From SZUA-370 sp034003955 (GTDB taxonomy: Bacteria > Spirochaetota > Spirochaetia > Treponematales > UBA12059): 64,000 bases of DNA. Position numbers and translations under genes: made by a program. The number at the start of each line of letters is the position of its first letter. The first letter of the stretch is position 1. Under the pieces are notes generated by a model, which did not search any database, was not told where the DNA came from, and saw nothing but the letters and a program-made list of their open reading frames with translations. Where the stretch lies: positions 15,105-79,104 of the forward strand of contig JAVEXO010000007.1 of the NCBI GenBank assembly GCA_034003955.1, read 5' to 3'. This document shows positions 50,932 to 59,417 of this stretch, piece by piece.

Positions 50932-52029
50932 ATGAGAACGCGTTTGACTGGAACCTTTTCGCTCGTGATTGTTGCGCTCGTGGCGCTGGTATCATCCTGT
51001 GCCAGTCGACAGGCTGCTACCATTGTTTCAGCAAACCTGATCGTCGCAAAGCTCGGAAGCGGTCTGATGAACCAGGATGTACGACCGGGTCCTGGCGTGG
51101 ATGAGATACGCTGGCTCTCAGATTATCAACCATCATTGCTGGGAAGCCCCGGTGATAGTTTGGTGTATATCATGGATTCTGGGAAGCCAGGTGGCACTCT
51201 GCTGGTTGTTGGTGGTACCCATGCCAACGAGTTGGCGGGCATGACCGCTGCTACCTTGCTCGTAGAGCGAGCCGTTCCTACAGGTGGCAGACTGATAGTC
51301 ATTCCCCATCTCAATAGCTCTGGTTTAAGCTACATGGATACCGTTAATCCTCAGCCTTCATGGATACGCCTGGAGGCGGCATCGGGCACACGATACCTGC
51401 AGTATGGTTCACGGCTCGTACACCCTGAACATCAGGGCAGGGTGGATCCTGATAGGTACTTTCTTCCAGACAGTCCTGACAGCCTTGCAGGTAGTGAGCA
51501 GCGCAACATCAATAGAGCCTATCCCGGCATAGAAGAAGGGCCTTTGACTCAGCGTGTGGCCAAGGCCGTTATGGACATCATTGTGCGTGAAAAGGTGAGC
51601 CTGGCGCTGGACATGCATGAGGCCAGGCCGAGCTCAAAGCTAAAATGGATGATAGTAGCCAACCCAAAGAATTTAGACCTTGCAATAAATACCGTTTTTG
51701 ATCTTGAGGACAAGGGAATTCTATTAAAAATTGACCAATCATCCGATGAATTCCGTGGTCTATCCCACAAGGAATGGGGCGACAGGACAGAGGCAATGGC
51801 CTTCCTCGTAGAGACGGTTAACCCCGCCCAAGAACCCAGGGTCGGCGAGCCAGTCGATCAGCTAGGTCATCCTGAGTACCCCCTCTGGAGACGCGTAGGG
51901 GTACAGCTCGAGACGCTAGGAGCCATAGTAGGCAACTACAACGCAGTTTCTAGTGATGGGACGATTTTGTATGATGGGATTCCCAGTCTTGAAGAAATTG
52001 AGGCACAAGGCCTCGAGGCCTTCTTCTGA
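50932..52029 (+). CDS. lipoprotein aspartoacylase-family zinc hydrolase (paralogue 2)
   Basis: Same family as the gene at 48002 and alike throughout (WLSDYQPSLLGSPGDS against WLSDYYPALLGTPGDS; RGLSHKEWG against RGLSHREWG). It begins with a lipobox signal (ALVSSCAS, Cys23), so it is tethered to a membrane while paralogue 1 should be soluble. Zinc ligands are in GGTHANE (His97, Glu100) and LDMHEA; the Glu in FLVETVNP is a likely base. The two copies sit on each side of ggt, consistent with duplication. The stop overlaps the next gene (TGATG). Confidence 0.82.
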   Translation: MRTRLTGTFSLVIVALVALVSSCASRQAATIVSANLIVAKLGSGLMNQDVRPGPGVDEIRWLSDYQPSLLGSPGDSLVYIMDSGKPGGTLLVVGGTHANELAGMTAATLLVERAVPTGGRLIVIPHLNSSGLSYMDTVNPQPSWIRLEAASGTRYLQYGSRLVHPEHQGRVDPDRYFLPDSPDSLAGSEQRNINRAYPGIEEGPLTQRVAKAVMDIIVREKVSLALDMHEARPSSKLKWMIVANPKNLDLAINTVFDLEDKGILLKIDQSSDEFRGLSHKEWGDRTEAMAFLVETVNPAQEPRVGEPVDQLGHPEYPLWRRVGVQLETLGAIVGNYNAVSSDGTILYDGIPSLEEIEAQGLEAFF

Positions 52030-52430
52030 TGGAGAGCGATCCTTCCAGCGTACACATGCTCGATGAGCCACAGATGCTAGCGGCCTTGAAAGGCGCCCCA
52101 TGGCTTAAGCTACCTGTTGTCGGCTCATGGCTATTAGCCAACGACCTTCTAGTGGGGCCCCCCGCATGGGCAGAAAAAGTAGGTGTATTGTCATCACAGG
52201 ATAGACGGGACATCCTTACATATCTCATGCCTCGTGCAGGGCTTGGAAGTTTTTTCCCATCGACCCTGCTTCTGGCTCTTGAGCCCGGGCGCTATTCAAT
52301 AGCCACCTGGGATAGCAAGACACGACAAGCTGTGGGGATAGAGATAGCCACGGCATCACCGCTCGTATGTGGCCCTCCCTGTAATGGATTCCCCCTATTC
52401 CTGGTAATAAGGTGTGTGCACGAGGATTGA
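52029..52430 (+). CDS. hypothetical protein (133 aa)
   Basis: It starts by one-base overlap with paralogue 2 (TGATG), so it is translationally coupled to the exported cluster. The protein has no signal peptide; it is rich in Trp, Pro and Leu (KGAPWLKLPVVGSWLLAND, PPAWAEKVGVLS), with two Cys near the end (CGPPCNGFPLF). I do not recognise it. It converges on lpd, 6 bases away. Confidence 0.6.
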   Translation: MESDPSSVHMLDEPQMLAALKGAPWLKLPVVGSWLLANDLLVGPPAWAEKVGVLSSQDRRDILTYLMPRAGLGSFFPSTLLLALEPGRYSIATWDSKTRQAVGIEIATASPLVCGPPCNGFPLFLVIRCVHED

Positions 52431-52436
52431 TTCCTC

Positions 52437-53912
52437 CTAGGCGTGCACCGCCCTGCCTAGCGCACCCTTGGCTGCCTCCATCACAATCTCCGCTATGGTG
52501 GGGTGGGCGTGCATCATGTCGGCCAGCTCATCAACTGTGAGTTCCGAGCGCCGGGCTAAAAGCAGTTCGTGGATGGCGTCTGTAGCCCTCTCTCCTACTA
52601 TTGTAGCACCCAGTATCTCTCCGCTCGTTGGGTCATGTACCAGTTTGGCAAAGCCTTCGGGATGGCCTATGGCGACGGCCTTACCCACTCCTCGATACGG
52701 GAAGGAGTAGACTGCATGGGGAATGCCGGCCGCCTCCGCCTGTTCGGCTGACATGCCGAAGCTGGCCAGTTCCGGCTCACAGTAGACAGCAGACGGTATG
52801 GTACTGAGGTCGACTCGTATCTCTGTTGGTGCCTTAGAGCCTTTTAGAAGGCTTGCTATGTGTTCAACGGCTATCTCGCCTTCCTTGCTGGCTACATGAG
52901 CCAGTAATGGAGTGGCCACAACGTCTCCTATGGCGTAGACGCCTGCAGCCGAGCTCTGGTAATAATCACCGGTGCGTATGAAACCCTTGTCTATGCTGAT
53001 TCCCAGTTCCTCGAGGCCCAGACCGCCTGAGTTAGGAACCCTGCCGACCGCGACGAGCAGGGCGTCCGCCTCGATAGTAGCGGGAACGCTTGCTCGCTTG
53101 TCTTTGCCATCCTCTCCACCATTGGCTTCAGCGGATGACTTGGCCTCCGACAGGGAGAGCCGAATGCCTCCAGTGCCGTCTGAACTCTCTCCATCCAGAC
53201 GTTCCATGCCGGTAGCCATGGCCCCGACAATGAACGAGACGCCACGGCTCTCGAAGGCCTTACGCACTACTGCTGCCGCCTCGGCATCCTCTATGGGCAG
53301 GATACGATCCAGGGCCTCGACTATTGTCACCTGGGAGCCAAACGCGTTCCAGACGTAACCTAACTCCATGCCTATTGCGCCGGCGCCAAGGATAATCACC
53401 CGTTTGGGTAGAGCCTTGAGCATCAAGGCCCCGGTGCTCGACAGGACCGTCTTCTCATCGAAAGGAAATGCAGGGAGTTCACGAGGCCTTGAACCGGTGG
53501 CTAGTAGTATTGTCTTGGCCGTAATGGTAGAGCCGTCTTCAAGGGCTATCTCTGTAGGCGATTGTAAACGGGCGCTTCCAACCTTGTAGTCTATGCCATT
53601 TTTTTTAAGGAGAAACTGGACGCCCTTAGAGAGGCGTTCGGCCGCCTTGCGGCTGGCAGCAAAGGCCTTGCCATAGTCGAGTCCAGACAGGTCTACGGTC
53701 GCGCCAAGATTTCGTAGCTTGTCGGAGCCAAGTACCAGTGATGCCTGGTGTATGAGGCTCTTGCTTGGAATGCATCCTACATTGAGGCATACGCCGCCTG
53801 GTTTATCCTTCTCAATGACGCATGCCTTGAGTCCAAGTTGGGCAGCTCTGATTGCCGCCACATAGCCACCAGGCCCTGCCCCGATTATAGCGACGTCGTA
53901 TGATGATTCCAT
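52437..53912 (-). CDS. lpd: dihydrolipoyl dehydrogenase (E3)
   Basis: The 491-aa flavoprotein has FAD-binding IIGAGPGGYVAAIRAAQLG, the redox-active disulfide in GGVCLNVGCIPSKSL (Cys42, Cys47), an NAD site ILGAGAIGMELGYVW, and the His-Glu pair in HAHPTIAEIVMEA. It reoxidises the dihydrolipoyl groups of PdhC and probably of GcvH. A polar insert near 250-275 (SSAEANGGEDGKDKRA) is absent from most Lpd proteins and looks like a surface loop. Last gene of the pdh operon. Confidence 0.95.
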   Translation of the reverse strand: MESSYDVAIIGAGPGGYVAAIRAAQLGLKACVIEKDKPGGVCLNVGCIPSKSLIHQASLVLGSDKLRNLGATVDLSGLDYGKAFAASRKAAERLSKGVQFLLKKNGIDYKVGSARLQSPTEIALEDGSTITAKTILLATGSRPRELPAFPFDEKTVLSSTGALMLKALPKRVIILGAGAIGMELGYVWNAFGSQVTIVEALDRILPIEDAEAAAVVRKAFESRGVSFIVGAMATGMERLDGESSDGTGGIRLSLSEAKSSAEANGGEDGKDKRASVPATIEADALLVAVGRVPNSGGLGLEELGISIDKGFIRTGDYYQSSAAGVYAIGDVVATPLLAHVASKEGEIAVEHIASLLKGSKAPTEIRVDLSTIPSAVYCEPELASFGMSAEQAEAAGIPHAVYSFPYRGVGKAVAIGHPEGFAKLVHDPTSGEILGATIVGERATDAIHELLLARRSELTVDELADMMHAHPTIAEIVMEAAKGALGRAVHA

Positions 53913-53933
53913 CTATATATTCCTTTCTATAGT

Positions 53934-55271
53934 CTATACGAGAGCCAGCGCTGGTTCCTCGAGCAAGGCCTTGAGTTCAGCCATGAAGGCCGCCGCAAGA
54001 GCCCCGTCTATGACACGGTGATCGCATGAGATGGTGATCCTCATCATACGCCTGGCGACTATCTCGTCGTTCCTGACGACCGCTTCCTTGACGATCGCGC
54101 CTATGGCCAATATAGCCGATCCCGGTGGATTGATGATGGCGGTGAATTCCTCTACCCCAAACGATCCCAGGTTTGATACGGTGAAGCTGGCGTTGGAGTA
54201 TTCTTCCGGGCTCAAGGCTGCTTTCCTTGCACGCGGTATGAGGGCTGATAGTTCGGCATCAATTTCCGAGACTCCCTTTCGCTCGCAGTCTCGGACCACC
54301 GGCGTGATGAGGCCGGGGTCAAGCGATACCGCAAGGCCAATGTCGGCAGATGGTCGGTACCTGATGGCATCGTCTTCCCATGACGCATTGACTATGGGGT
54401 GTCGCTCCAGGGCCGTGGCTACCAGACGCATGATGAAGGCATTGAGGCTAAGCTTTGTATCGCTCTTTGCATTGATGGAAGCACGCAATAGAAAGAGGTT
54501 TTCCATGTCGATTGCAGAACGGACGAAGAAGTGTGGCGAGTTTGTCCAGCTGGCACTCAGTCTCTGGGCTATTATACTTCTCATCTTTGAGTGAGGTACA
54601 CGCTCATCCTTGAGGCCACGTGGCTTCGCCTTGCTACCTGCCTGGCTTGTCTCTACGACGCCTTGCATGTGCACAGCGCCAGACTGAGGCGATGAAGAGG
54701 CACTTCCCTCAAGATCTCGCGCTATGACCCGGCCACGTGGGCCGCTGCCCTTGAGTGTCCTTAAGTCTATGCCGCGCTCGCGTGCCAGCCTTCTAGCCAG
54801 GGGTGATGACGGTGCGCTCAATGAAGGGGTGCCAGAAGCCGGCGTGCCTGAAGTTGGACCCGAGGCAAGACTCTTTGTATGCGGTTCGACTACCGGGCCT
54901 AGAGCAGGGAAGGCCAGTTGATTGCCGGCTTGGCTCTCGCTGGCAGCTTTCTTTTTGCTGTCTTCCCCAACATCCGATGCGGGCTTTGGCTTATTAGCCT
55001 TGGATGCATCGACGACAGACTGCCAGTCTTCACCCGGCTTGCCTAAGACGGCTATTATTTCGCCCACGGCTGCCTTCTGCCCGGCTGCCTTTACAATCTT
55101 TAGAATGGTGCCAGCCCTGGATGCCTCGTAGGGCATGCTCGCCTTGTCTGTCTCCACCTCACAGAGAGCGTCGCCTGACTTGACCGCCTGGCCTTCCTTG
55201 ACGAGCCATTCGGCTATGATGCCGTCCGGCATTGTCGGTGATAGGGCAATCATTACAAGAGCTTCAGCCAT
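53934..55271 (-). CDS. pdhC: pyruvate dehydrogenase E2, dihydrolipoamide acetyltransferase
   Basis: The 445-aa chain has one lipoyl domain (1-78; Lys43 in VETDKASMPY), a Pro/Ala/Ser linker, a peripheral-subunit-binding domain (about 152-190, SPLARRLARERGIDLRTL), a second linker, and the acetyltransferase core (about 225-445) with the catalytic His in ISCDHRVIDGALAA. It passes acetyl groups from E1 to CoA. Related branched-chain or acetoin E2 proteins cannot be ruled out by sequence alone, but SPTMPDG near the lipoyl site is typical of pyruvate complexes. Confidence 0.92.
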   Translation of the reverse strand: MAEALVMIALSPTMPDGIIAEWLVKEGQAVKSGDALCEVETDKASMPYEASRAGTILKIVKAAGQKAAVGEIIAVLGKPGEDWQSVVDASKANKPKPASDVGEDSKKKAASESQAGNQLAFPALGPVVEPHTKSLASGPTSGTPASGTPSLSAPSSPLARRLARERGIDLRTLKGSGPRGRVIARDLEGSASSSPQSGAVHMQGVVETSQAGSKAKPRGLKDERVPHSKMRSIIAQRLSASWTNSPHFFVRSAIDMENLFLLRASINAKSDTKLSLNAFIMRLVATALERHPIVNASWEDDAIRYRPSADIGLAVSLDPGLITPVVRDCERKGVSEIDAELSALIPRARKAALSPEEYSNASFTVSNLGSFGVEEFTAIINPPGSAILAIGAIVKEAVVRNDEIVARRMMRITISCDHRVIDGALAAAFMAELKALLEEPALALV

Positions 55272-55272
55272 G

Positions 55273-56256
55273 TCATTCCTCCATGTACAGGACGCGCAGG
55301 GCCGCGGTCACTATCTTCTCTGCAGACGGTTGCACCGCCAGTTCCAGCGTGTGGTTGTACGGCATAGGCACGTCCTCGCTCGATATAGACGCTACGGGCG
55401 CGTCCAGATAATCGAAGCGCTCCGAGGCTATCCTATGGGCGACGTAGGATCCGACCGATGCCGCGGGCCAAGCCTCGTCTACAACCACGGCTCGCCCTGT
55501 TTTCTCAACGCTCGCCATGATGGTTGCCTCGTCCAAAGGCCTAAGGCTTCGTAGATCTATCACCTCGGCGTCTATCCCACGATTCTCCAGGATGGCTGCC
55601 GCCTCTAGGGCGTACTGTACAGGTCGGCCGAATGTGACGATGGTGACGTCCTTGCCAGAGCGGGCTATGGCCGCCTTACCCAGGGGTATGAGCGTCTCTT
55701 CATCGGGCACCTCTCCCTTGTCGCCATACATCATCTCAGACTCCAGGACGACGACAGGATCATCGTCCCTGATGGCTGTCTTAAGCAGGCCATAGGCGTC
55801 AGCCGGATTCGAGGGGCAGATGACCTTGAGGCCAGGAATATGCGTCCAAAAGCTGGCTAGAGACTGAGAATGCTGGCTGGACAGGTATTCAGCCGGCCCG
55901 TTGGGACCCCTGAACACTATGGGTACAGACAGTCTGCCTCCAGACATATGCCTGAACTTGGCCGCCTCGTTAACTACCTGATCAATGGCCAGAAATGCAA
56001 AATTGTGTGTCATCCATTCGACTATTGGCCTCATGCCGGCTATGGCAGCGCCTACGCCAAGGCCCGTAAAGCCTAGCTCCGTAATAGGCGTGTCCAGGAT
56101 ACGATCAGGCCCGTACTTCTCTAGTAAACCGCGCGATACCTTGTAGGCACCGTCGTATTCGGCTACTTCCTCTCCCATCAGTACGACCATCTCGTCGCGT
56201 GCCATTTCCTCGTCCATGGCCCTGTTGAGCGCTTCTCTGTAGCTTATGAAGGCCAT
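55273..56256 (-). CDS. pdhB: pyruvate dehydrogenase E1 component, beta subunit
   Basis: The 327-aa subunit begins AFISYREALNRAMDEEMARD and has VVLMGEEVAEYDGAYKVSRG, DTPITELGFTGLGVGAAIAG (contributing to the thiamine site) and VIDLRSLRPLDEATI. It forms a heterotetramer with PdhA. The gap to pdhA is 2 bases with a ribosome site (GGGAGG) inside the end of pdhA. Confidence 0.95.
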   Translation of the reverse strand: MAFISYREALNRAMDEEMARDEMVVLMGEEVAEYDGAYKVSRGLLEKYGPDRILDTPITELGFTGLGVGAAIAGMRPIVEWMTHNFAFLAIDQVVNEAAKFRHMSGGRLSVPIVFRGPNGPAEYLSSQHSQSLASFWTHIPGLKVICPSNPADAYGLLKTAIRDDDPVVVLESEMMYGDKGEVPDEETLIPLGKAAIARSGKDVTIVTFGRPVQYALEAAAILENRGIDAEVIDLRSLRPLDEATIMASVEKTGRAVVVDEAWPAASVGSYVAHRIASERFDYLDAPVASISSEDVPMPYNHTLELAVQPSAEKIVTAALRVLYMEE

Positions 56257-56258
56257 GA

Positions 56259-57266
56259 TCAGGACCTCCCCTGCGGCGCTTCCAAGCCCATGAAGAACGG
56301 CTCACCCGCATAAATATCCTCGTAGATGGTGTGCAGGGCGGGCTCTGCCGCCGCCTCGGCGAATGCTACCGATTCGGCTGCCATGGCCTCGGCGGCTTCA
56401 TCCTGTGCAATGGCTTTTTTTTCGTCCCAGCCGCCTTCCTTCTTCATGAGCTCTTCCAGCAGCACTATGGGATCCTGCATCTTGTATTCATCTATCTCGC
56501 TACGTGTTCGGTATTTCTGTGGGTCGCTCATCGAGTGGCCCTTGTATCGATAGGTTCGTGCCTCTATGAGAACGGGCTTGCCTTCCTTAGCCTCCGCTAA
56601 GGCTCTCTGGGCTGCATCCCTCACCGCCATAACGTCCATGCCGTCTACCTGCTCGCCTCGAATGCCGTATGCAGAGGCCATCAGGGAGAAGTCTTCCACG
56701 GCAGAAACCCGTTTCCAGTTAGTACCCATACCCCACTGGTTGTTCTCACAGATGAGGACCACCGGGAGGCTCCATATCTTGGCAAGATTGAGAGCCTCAT
56801 GGAATGCACCCTGGTGAATGGCCCCATCGCCGAAGAAGACGGCCGTTACGCCACCGGTCTTCTTGTACTTCTGGGCGAAGGCGACGCCAACGGCTACTGG
56901 AATCTGCGCGCCGACTATACCATTGCCGCCCAAGAAGCCCTTGTCGGGATCGAAGAGGTGCATAGAACCACCCTTGCCCCTCGAACAGCCTGAAATCTTG
57001 CCGAAAAGCTCTGCCATGATGGCATTGGGATCCATGCCCGCCGCAAGCGCGTGGCCGTGGTCACGGTAGCCTGTAAGCACCTTGTCGCGCTTCATATCCA
57101 TGGCCCCTATGAACCCTACGGCTACCGCTTCCTGACCGTTATAGAGATGGCAAAAACCACCTATCTTTCTAAGGCCATACATCTGCCCGGCTTTTTCTTC
57201 AAAGAACCGTATCCGGGTCATCTCGTTTCTCAAGTTCCAGTATAAAGAGAGGTCTTTCTTGCTCAT
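56259..57266 (-). CDS. pdhA: pyruvate dehydrogenase E1 component, alpha subunit
   Basis: The 335-aa subunit has the thiamine diphosphate motif GDGAIHQGAFHEALNLA followed by ENNQWGMGTN, and GGSMHLFD, YRDHGHALAAG and TYRYKGHSMSDP. It decarboxylates pyruvate. The gene starts 4 bases inside the PNPOx-like gene. The presence of a PDH complex points to at least some aerobic or redox-flexible pyruvate use, unlike strictly anaerobic treponemes that rely on pyruvate-ferredoxin oxidoreductase. Confidence 0.95.
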   Translation of the reverse strand: MSKKDLSLYWNLRNEMTRIRFFEEKAGQMYGLRKIGGFCHLYNGQEAVAVGFIGAMDMKRDKVLTGYRDHGHALAAGMDPNAIMAELFGKISGCSRGKGGSMHLFDPDKGFLGGNGIVGAQIPVAVGVAFAQKYKKTGGVTAVFFGDGAIHQGAFHEALNLAKIWSLPVVLICENNQWGMGTNWKRVSAVEDFSLMASAYGIRGEQVDGMDVMAVRDAAQRALAEAKEGKPVLIEARTYRYKGHSMSDPQKYRTRSEIDEYKMQDPIVLLEELMKKEGGWDEKKAIAQDEAAEAMAAESVAFAEAAAEPALHTIYEDIYAGEPFFMGLEAPQGRS

Positions 57267-57706
57267 GTGGCGGCTCCATTCTGGGCTTCCTGATTGCTGC
57301 CGAATGCAGGTTGGGAGACGTCTTCAATGGCTGTTTCTATGACGACTAGTTTTCTGGGGTCTGGGTTGATAGTCCAGAAGCGCTCCATATTTCTACCGAG
57401 GCTTTCGAGCACCTGTGCCTTAAGTTCTGGTGAGTCTATGACGGCGGCTCGACCCTTGATGCTTATTATTTGTTTTAGATCCGGGCTCTGGAACGACCAG
57501 GATACACAATCGCAAGCCTTGAGGTCGCTAAGCTTCCTCGAACCGGCCATGGAGACGCAATACAGGAAATCCCGTTCGCCTCTTAAGGTAGTGGCTGTCA
57601 TCCACCGTGTTCGTGGATACCCATCACTTCCTATTGTTGTCATGGTGCCTACGTGCACCCTGTCTAGCAGCTCCAGGAATGCGCTCAAGTGTTCTTTATG
57701 GCTCAT
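57263..57706 (-). CDS. pyridoxamine 5'-phosphate oxidase-family (split-barrel flavin) protein
   Basis: A 147-aa protein with the FMN split-barrel pattern of the general stress protein 26 group: HVGTMTTIGSDGYPRTRWM, DFLYCVSMAGSRKLSDL, VSWSFQSPD, IKGRAAVIDSPELK and FWTINPDP. Members bind FMN, F420 or heme; the function here is unknown and it is not likely to be true PdxH. I take ATG 57706 (MSHKEHL), which overlaps the lplA stop (ATGA). Its place inside a lipoate/PDH operon is unusual. Confidence 0.8.
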   Translation of the reverse strand: MSHKEHLSAFLELLDRVHVGTMTTIGSDGYPRTRWMTATTLRGERDFLYCVSMAGSRKLSDLKACDCVSWSFQSPDLKQIISIKGRAAVIDSPELKAQVLESLGRNMERFWTINPDPRKLVVIETAIEDVSQPAFGSNQEAQNGAAT

Positions 57707-58458
57707 GCTGTTCCTTTCCTTTTTAGTATCCATTCTTGTGAGGAGTATATGTTTTGTAACGTGTCTATGAGGCTGGAGGGAAGGAGCGACTCGTTCTTGG
57801 TACTGACAGTGGGGGACGCGAGGCTTAATATGGCCCCCTGTATTGCATCAATACTAATTCCTGGAACGAAGTCAGAGGCGTTGGCTACCTGAGATGGGAT
57901 AGATTTAACGCTGGTTGACGAATAAAACGCACGATGAGCAGCAAGGCTTTTTTGTAGTGCATCCAGGTCTGCCGAGACGAGTATCGTGCCGTGAAAGAGT
58001 AGTACCCCAGCACCCGCGGCGCTGGCGGTGCCGCCAATCTTGCTGTTCCCCGCCAGAATTTCACCACGCTCTCCGGTTCGTGCCGGGACACCTAGCGCAC
58101 GGAGAGCATCCACTATCAGTTTCAGGAGGTCTTCGCGTTGGGGCAGAGAGCCAGGAACAACAAACGACCAGTTGAGGTTGCCTGCATCGTGGTACACCGC
58201 CCCTCCACCGCTGGTCCGCCTGAATACAGCGTGTTCACAATCCAATCGCCCTTCGGCGCACTCAGATTCTGCATCCTGATTACGGCCCACTACAATGCAT
58301 GACTGGTTTACGTAGGTGGAAATAAAACCTGCGGGGTTCTGTCCTCCCGCAGGTAGCTGTGTAAGCCTCTGCACAAGCAAGGATCGCAAGCCTTCCTCTA
58401 TCGCTATGTTTCTAGCGGGAGAGGATGTCAGGGGCCCCATGCTCGTCAGGTTTATCAT
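57703..58458 (-). CDS. lplA: lipoate-protein ligase
   Basis: The 251-aa protein belongs to the LplA/LipM cofactor-transferase fold: NIAIEEGL, SCIVVGRNQDAESE, FRRTSGGGAVYHDAGNLNWS, the lysine in GNSKIGGTASAAG and LFHGTILVSADL. It adds free lipoate (via lipoyl-AMP) to carrier domains, here PdhC and probably GcvH. It lacks the separate C-terminal accessory domain seen in E. coli LplA, so either a second protein or the short form suffices. First gene of lplA-PNPOx-pdhABC-lpd. No lipA or lipB is in the window. Confidence 0.9.
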   Translation of the reverse strand: MINLTSMGPLTSSPARNIAIEEGLRSLLVQRLTQLPAGGQNPAGFISTYVNQSCIVVGRNQDAESECAEGRLDCEHAVFRRTSGGGAVYHDAGNLNWSFVVPGSLPQREDLLKLIVDALRALGVPARTGERGEILAGNSKIGGTASAAGAGVLLFHGTILVSADLDALQKSLAAHRAFYSSTSVKSIPSQVANASDFVPGISIDAIQGAILSLASPTVSTKNESLLPSSLIDTLQNIYSSQEWILKRKGTA

Positions 58459-58532
58459 GTCATAAAGTTAAGTAATATAGTCGCCAAAGGCAATCAAAGG
58501 AAAAAGCGCCGATCCCAATACTATCATCCCTA

Positions 58533-59417
58533 TTATGGTGTCGTAGCATCGACTAGAGACTGGAGCGCCGTCTTAAAACTAGAAAATTCGATACCAGCAA
58601 CCGTAGCTGCCTCCCTGACGCTTTGCGATGAGGGGCCAGGTTTGAAGCCTGTCGTAGCCTCTACCTGGGATGGGCTTAAACCCCAGGAATACAGGTCTCC
58701 GAATGTAGTCTTGCCGACGACGGCTCTAGCCGTAGCCGACGAGGCGCCAGTACCGGCTCCTGTAGCTTCTCCGGTTCCTGTCCCCATCCCACCGGCAGAG
58801 CCTGGGCTAGTAAGCGCGGCCGTGGGTGCTGGTGGTGGCGTGCTTGGTGCTACTGCTATCGCCGTCCCTGCCGTTACCGTAGCCGGCGCCTCAACAGTCT
58901 GTATGGCAAGCTTAGGCACGGTATTAGTCGAACCTAGCTTGGGGATGGTATAGATAGATAGCGTAGCCGGCTCTACGCCTAGATGCGTAGCCAAGAGTGC
59001 CAAGGCACGATCAGGCAGAACGGCACCATCTTCGGCTTCGAGTGGCAGCCCGGAATACAGAGACACGAAGAGCCGTACTGCTCCGGTGCCTATCTCTAAA
59101 CCAGGTGGCAGAATTGAAGCGTAGAGCTCCTCGATGACGCTGACGCGTTCAGATGGGTCGAGCCTGCGTTCTGGGGTAGAGAAGGCGGCAGCGGAGTCAG
59201 CGGCTGGTATGCCAAAGGCCTTTTCTATATCCAGCCAGGTATAGGATCCTCGAATATCGGCGGGGTTGGGCAGTCCAGCCAGCTCCCCGGTCTTGAATTT
59301 AGCCGGTTGCTTGCTCGATGTTGTCTCGTAGTAACCGACTGCTCTAGCTATCGCTATGCCACCAAACATGCTTGCGATTACAATCACGGCCAGCGGGAAT
59401 GTCTTTACACGTATCAT
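58533..59417 (-). CDS. exported two-module protein partner of the membrane polyferredoxin
   Basis: A signal anchor (about 7-26) is followed by a module with IRGSYTWLDIEKAFGIPAAD (about 55-75), a middle region, a long low-complexity Ala/Gly/Thr/Pro stretch (about 180-235), and a C-terminal module with KTTFGDLYSWGLSPSQVEAT. Both modules recall the short helical repeats (motif I-G-x-[YM]-T with GIP) found fused to or beside NapH-like ferredoxins; I cannot name a family. It overlaps the polyferredoxin gene by 4 bases, so the pair is probably a complex. Confidence 0.6.
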   Translation of the reverse strand: MIRVKTFPLAVIVIASMFGGIAIARAVGYYETTSSKQPAKFKTGELAGLPNPADIRGSYTWLDIEKAFGIPAADSAAAFSTPERRLDPSERVSVIEELYASILPPGLEIGTGAVRLFVSLYSGLPLEAEDGAVLPDRALALLATHLGVEPATLSIYTIPKLGSTNTVPKLAIQTVEAPATVTAGTAIAVAPSTPPPAPTAALTSPGSAGGMGTGTGEATGAGTGASSATARAVVGKTTFGDLYSWGLSPSQVEATTGFKPGPSSQSVREAATVAGIEFSSFKTALQSLVDATTP

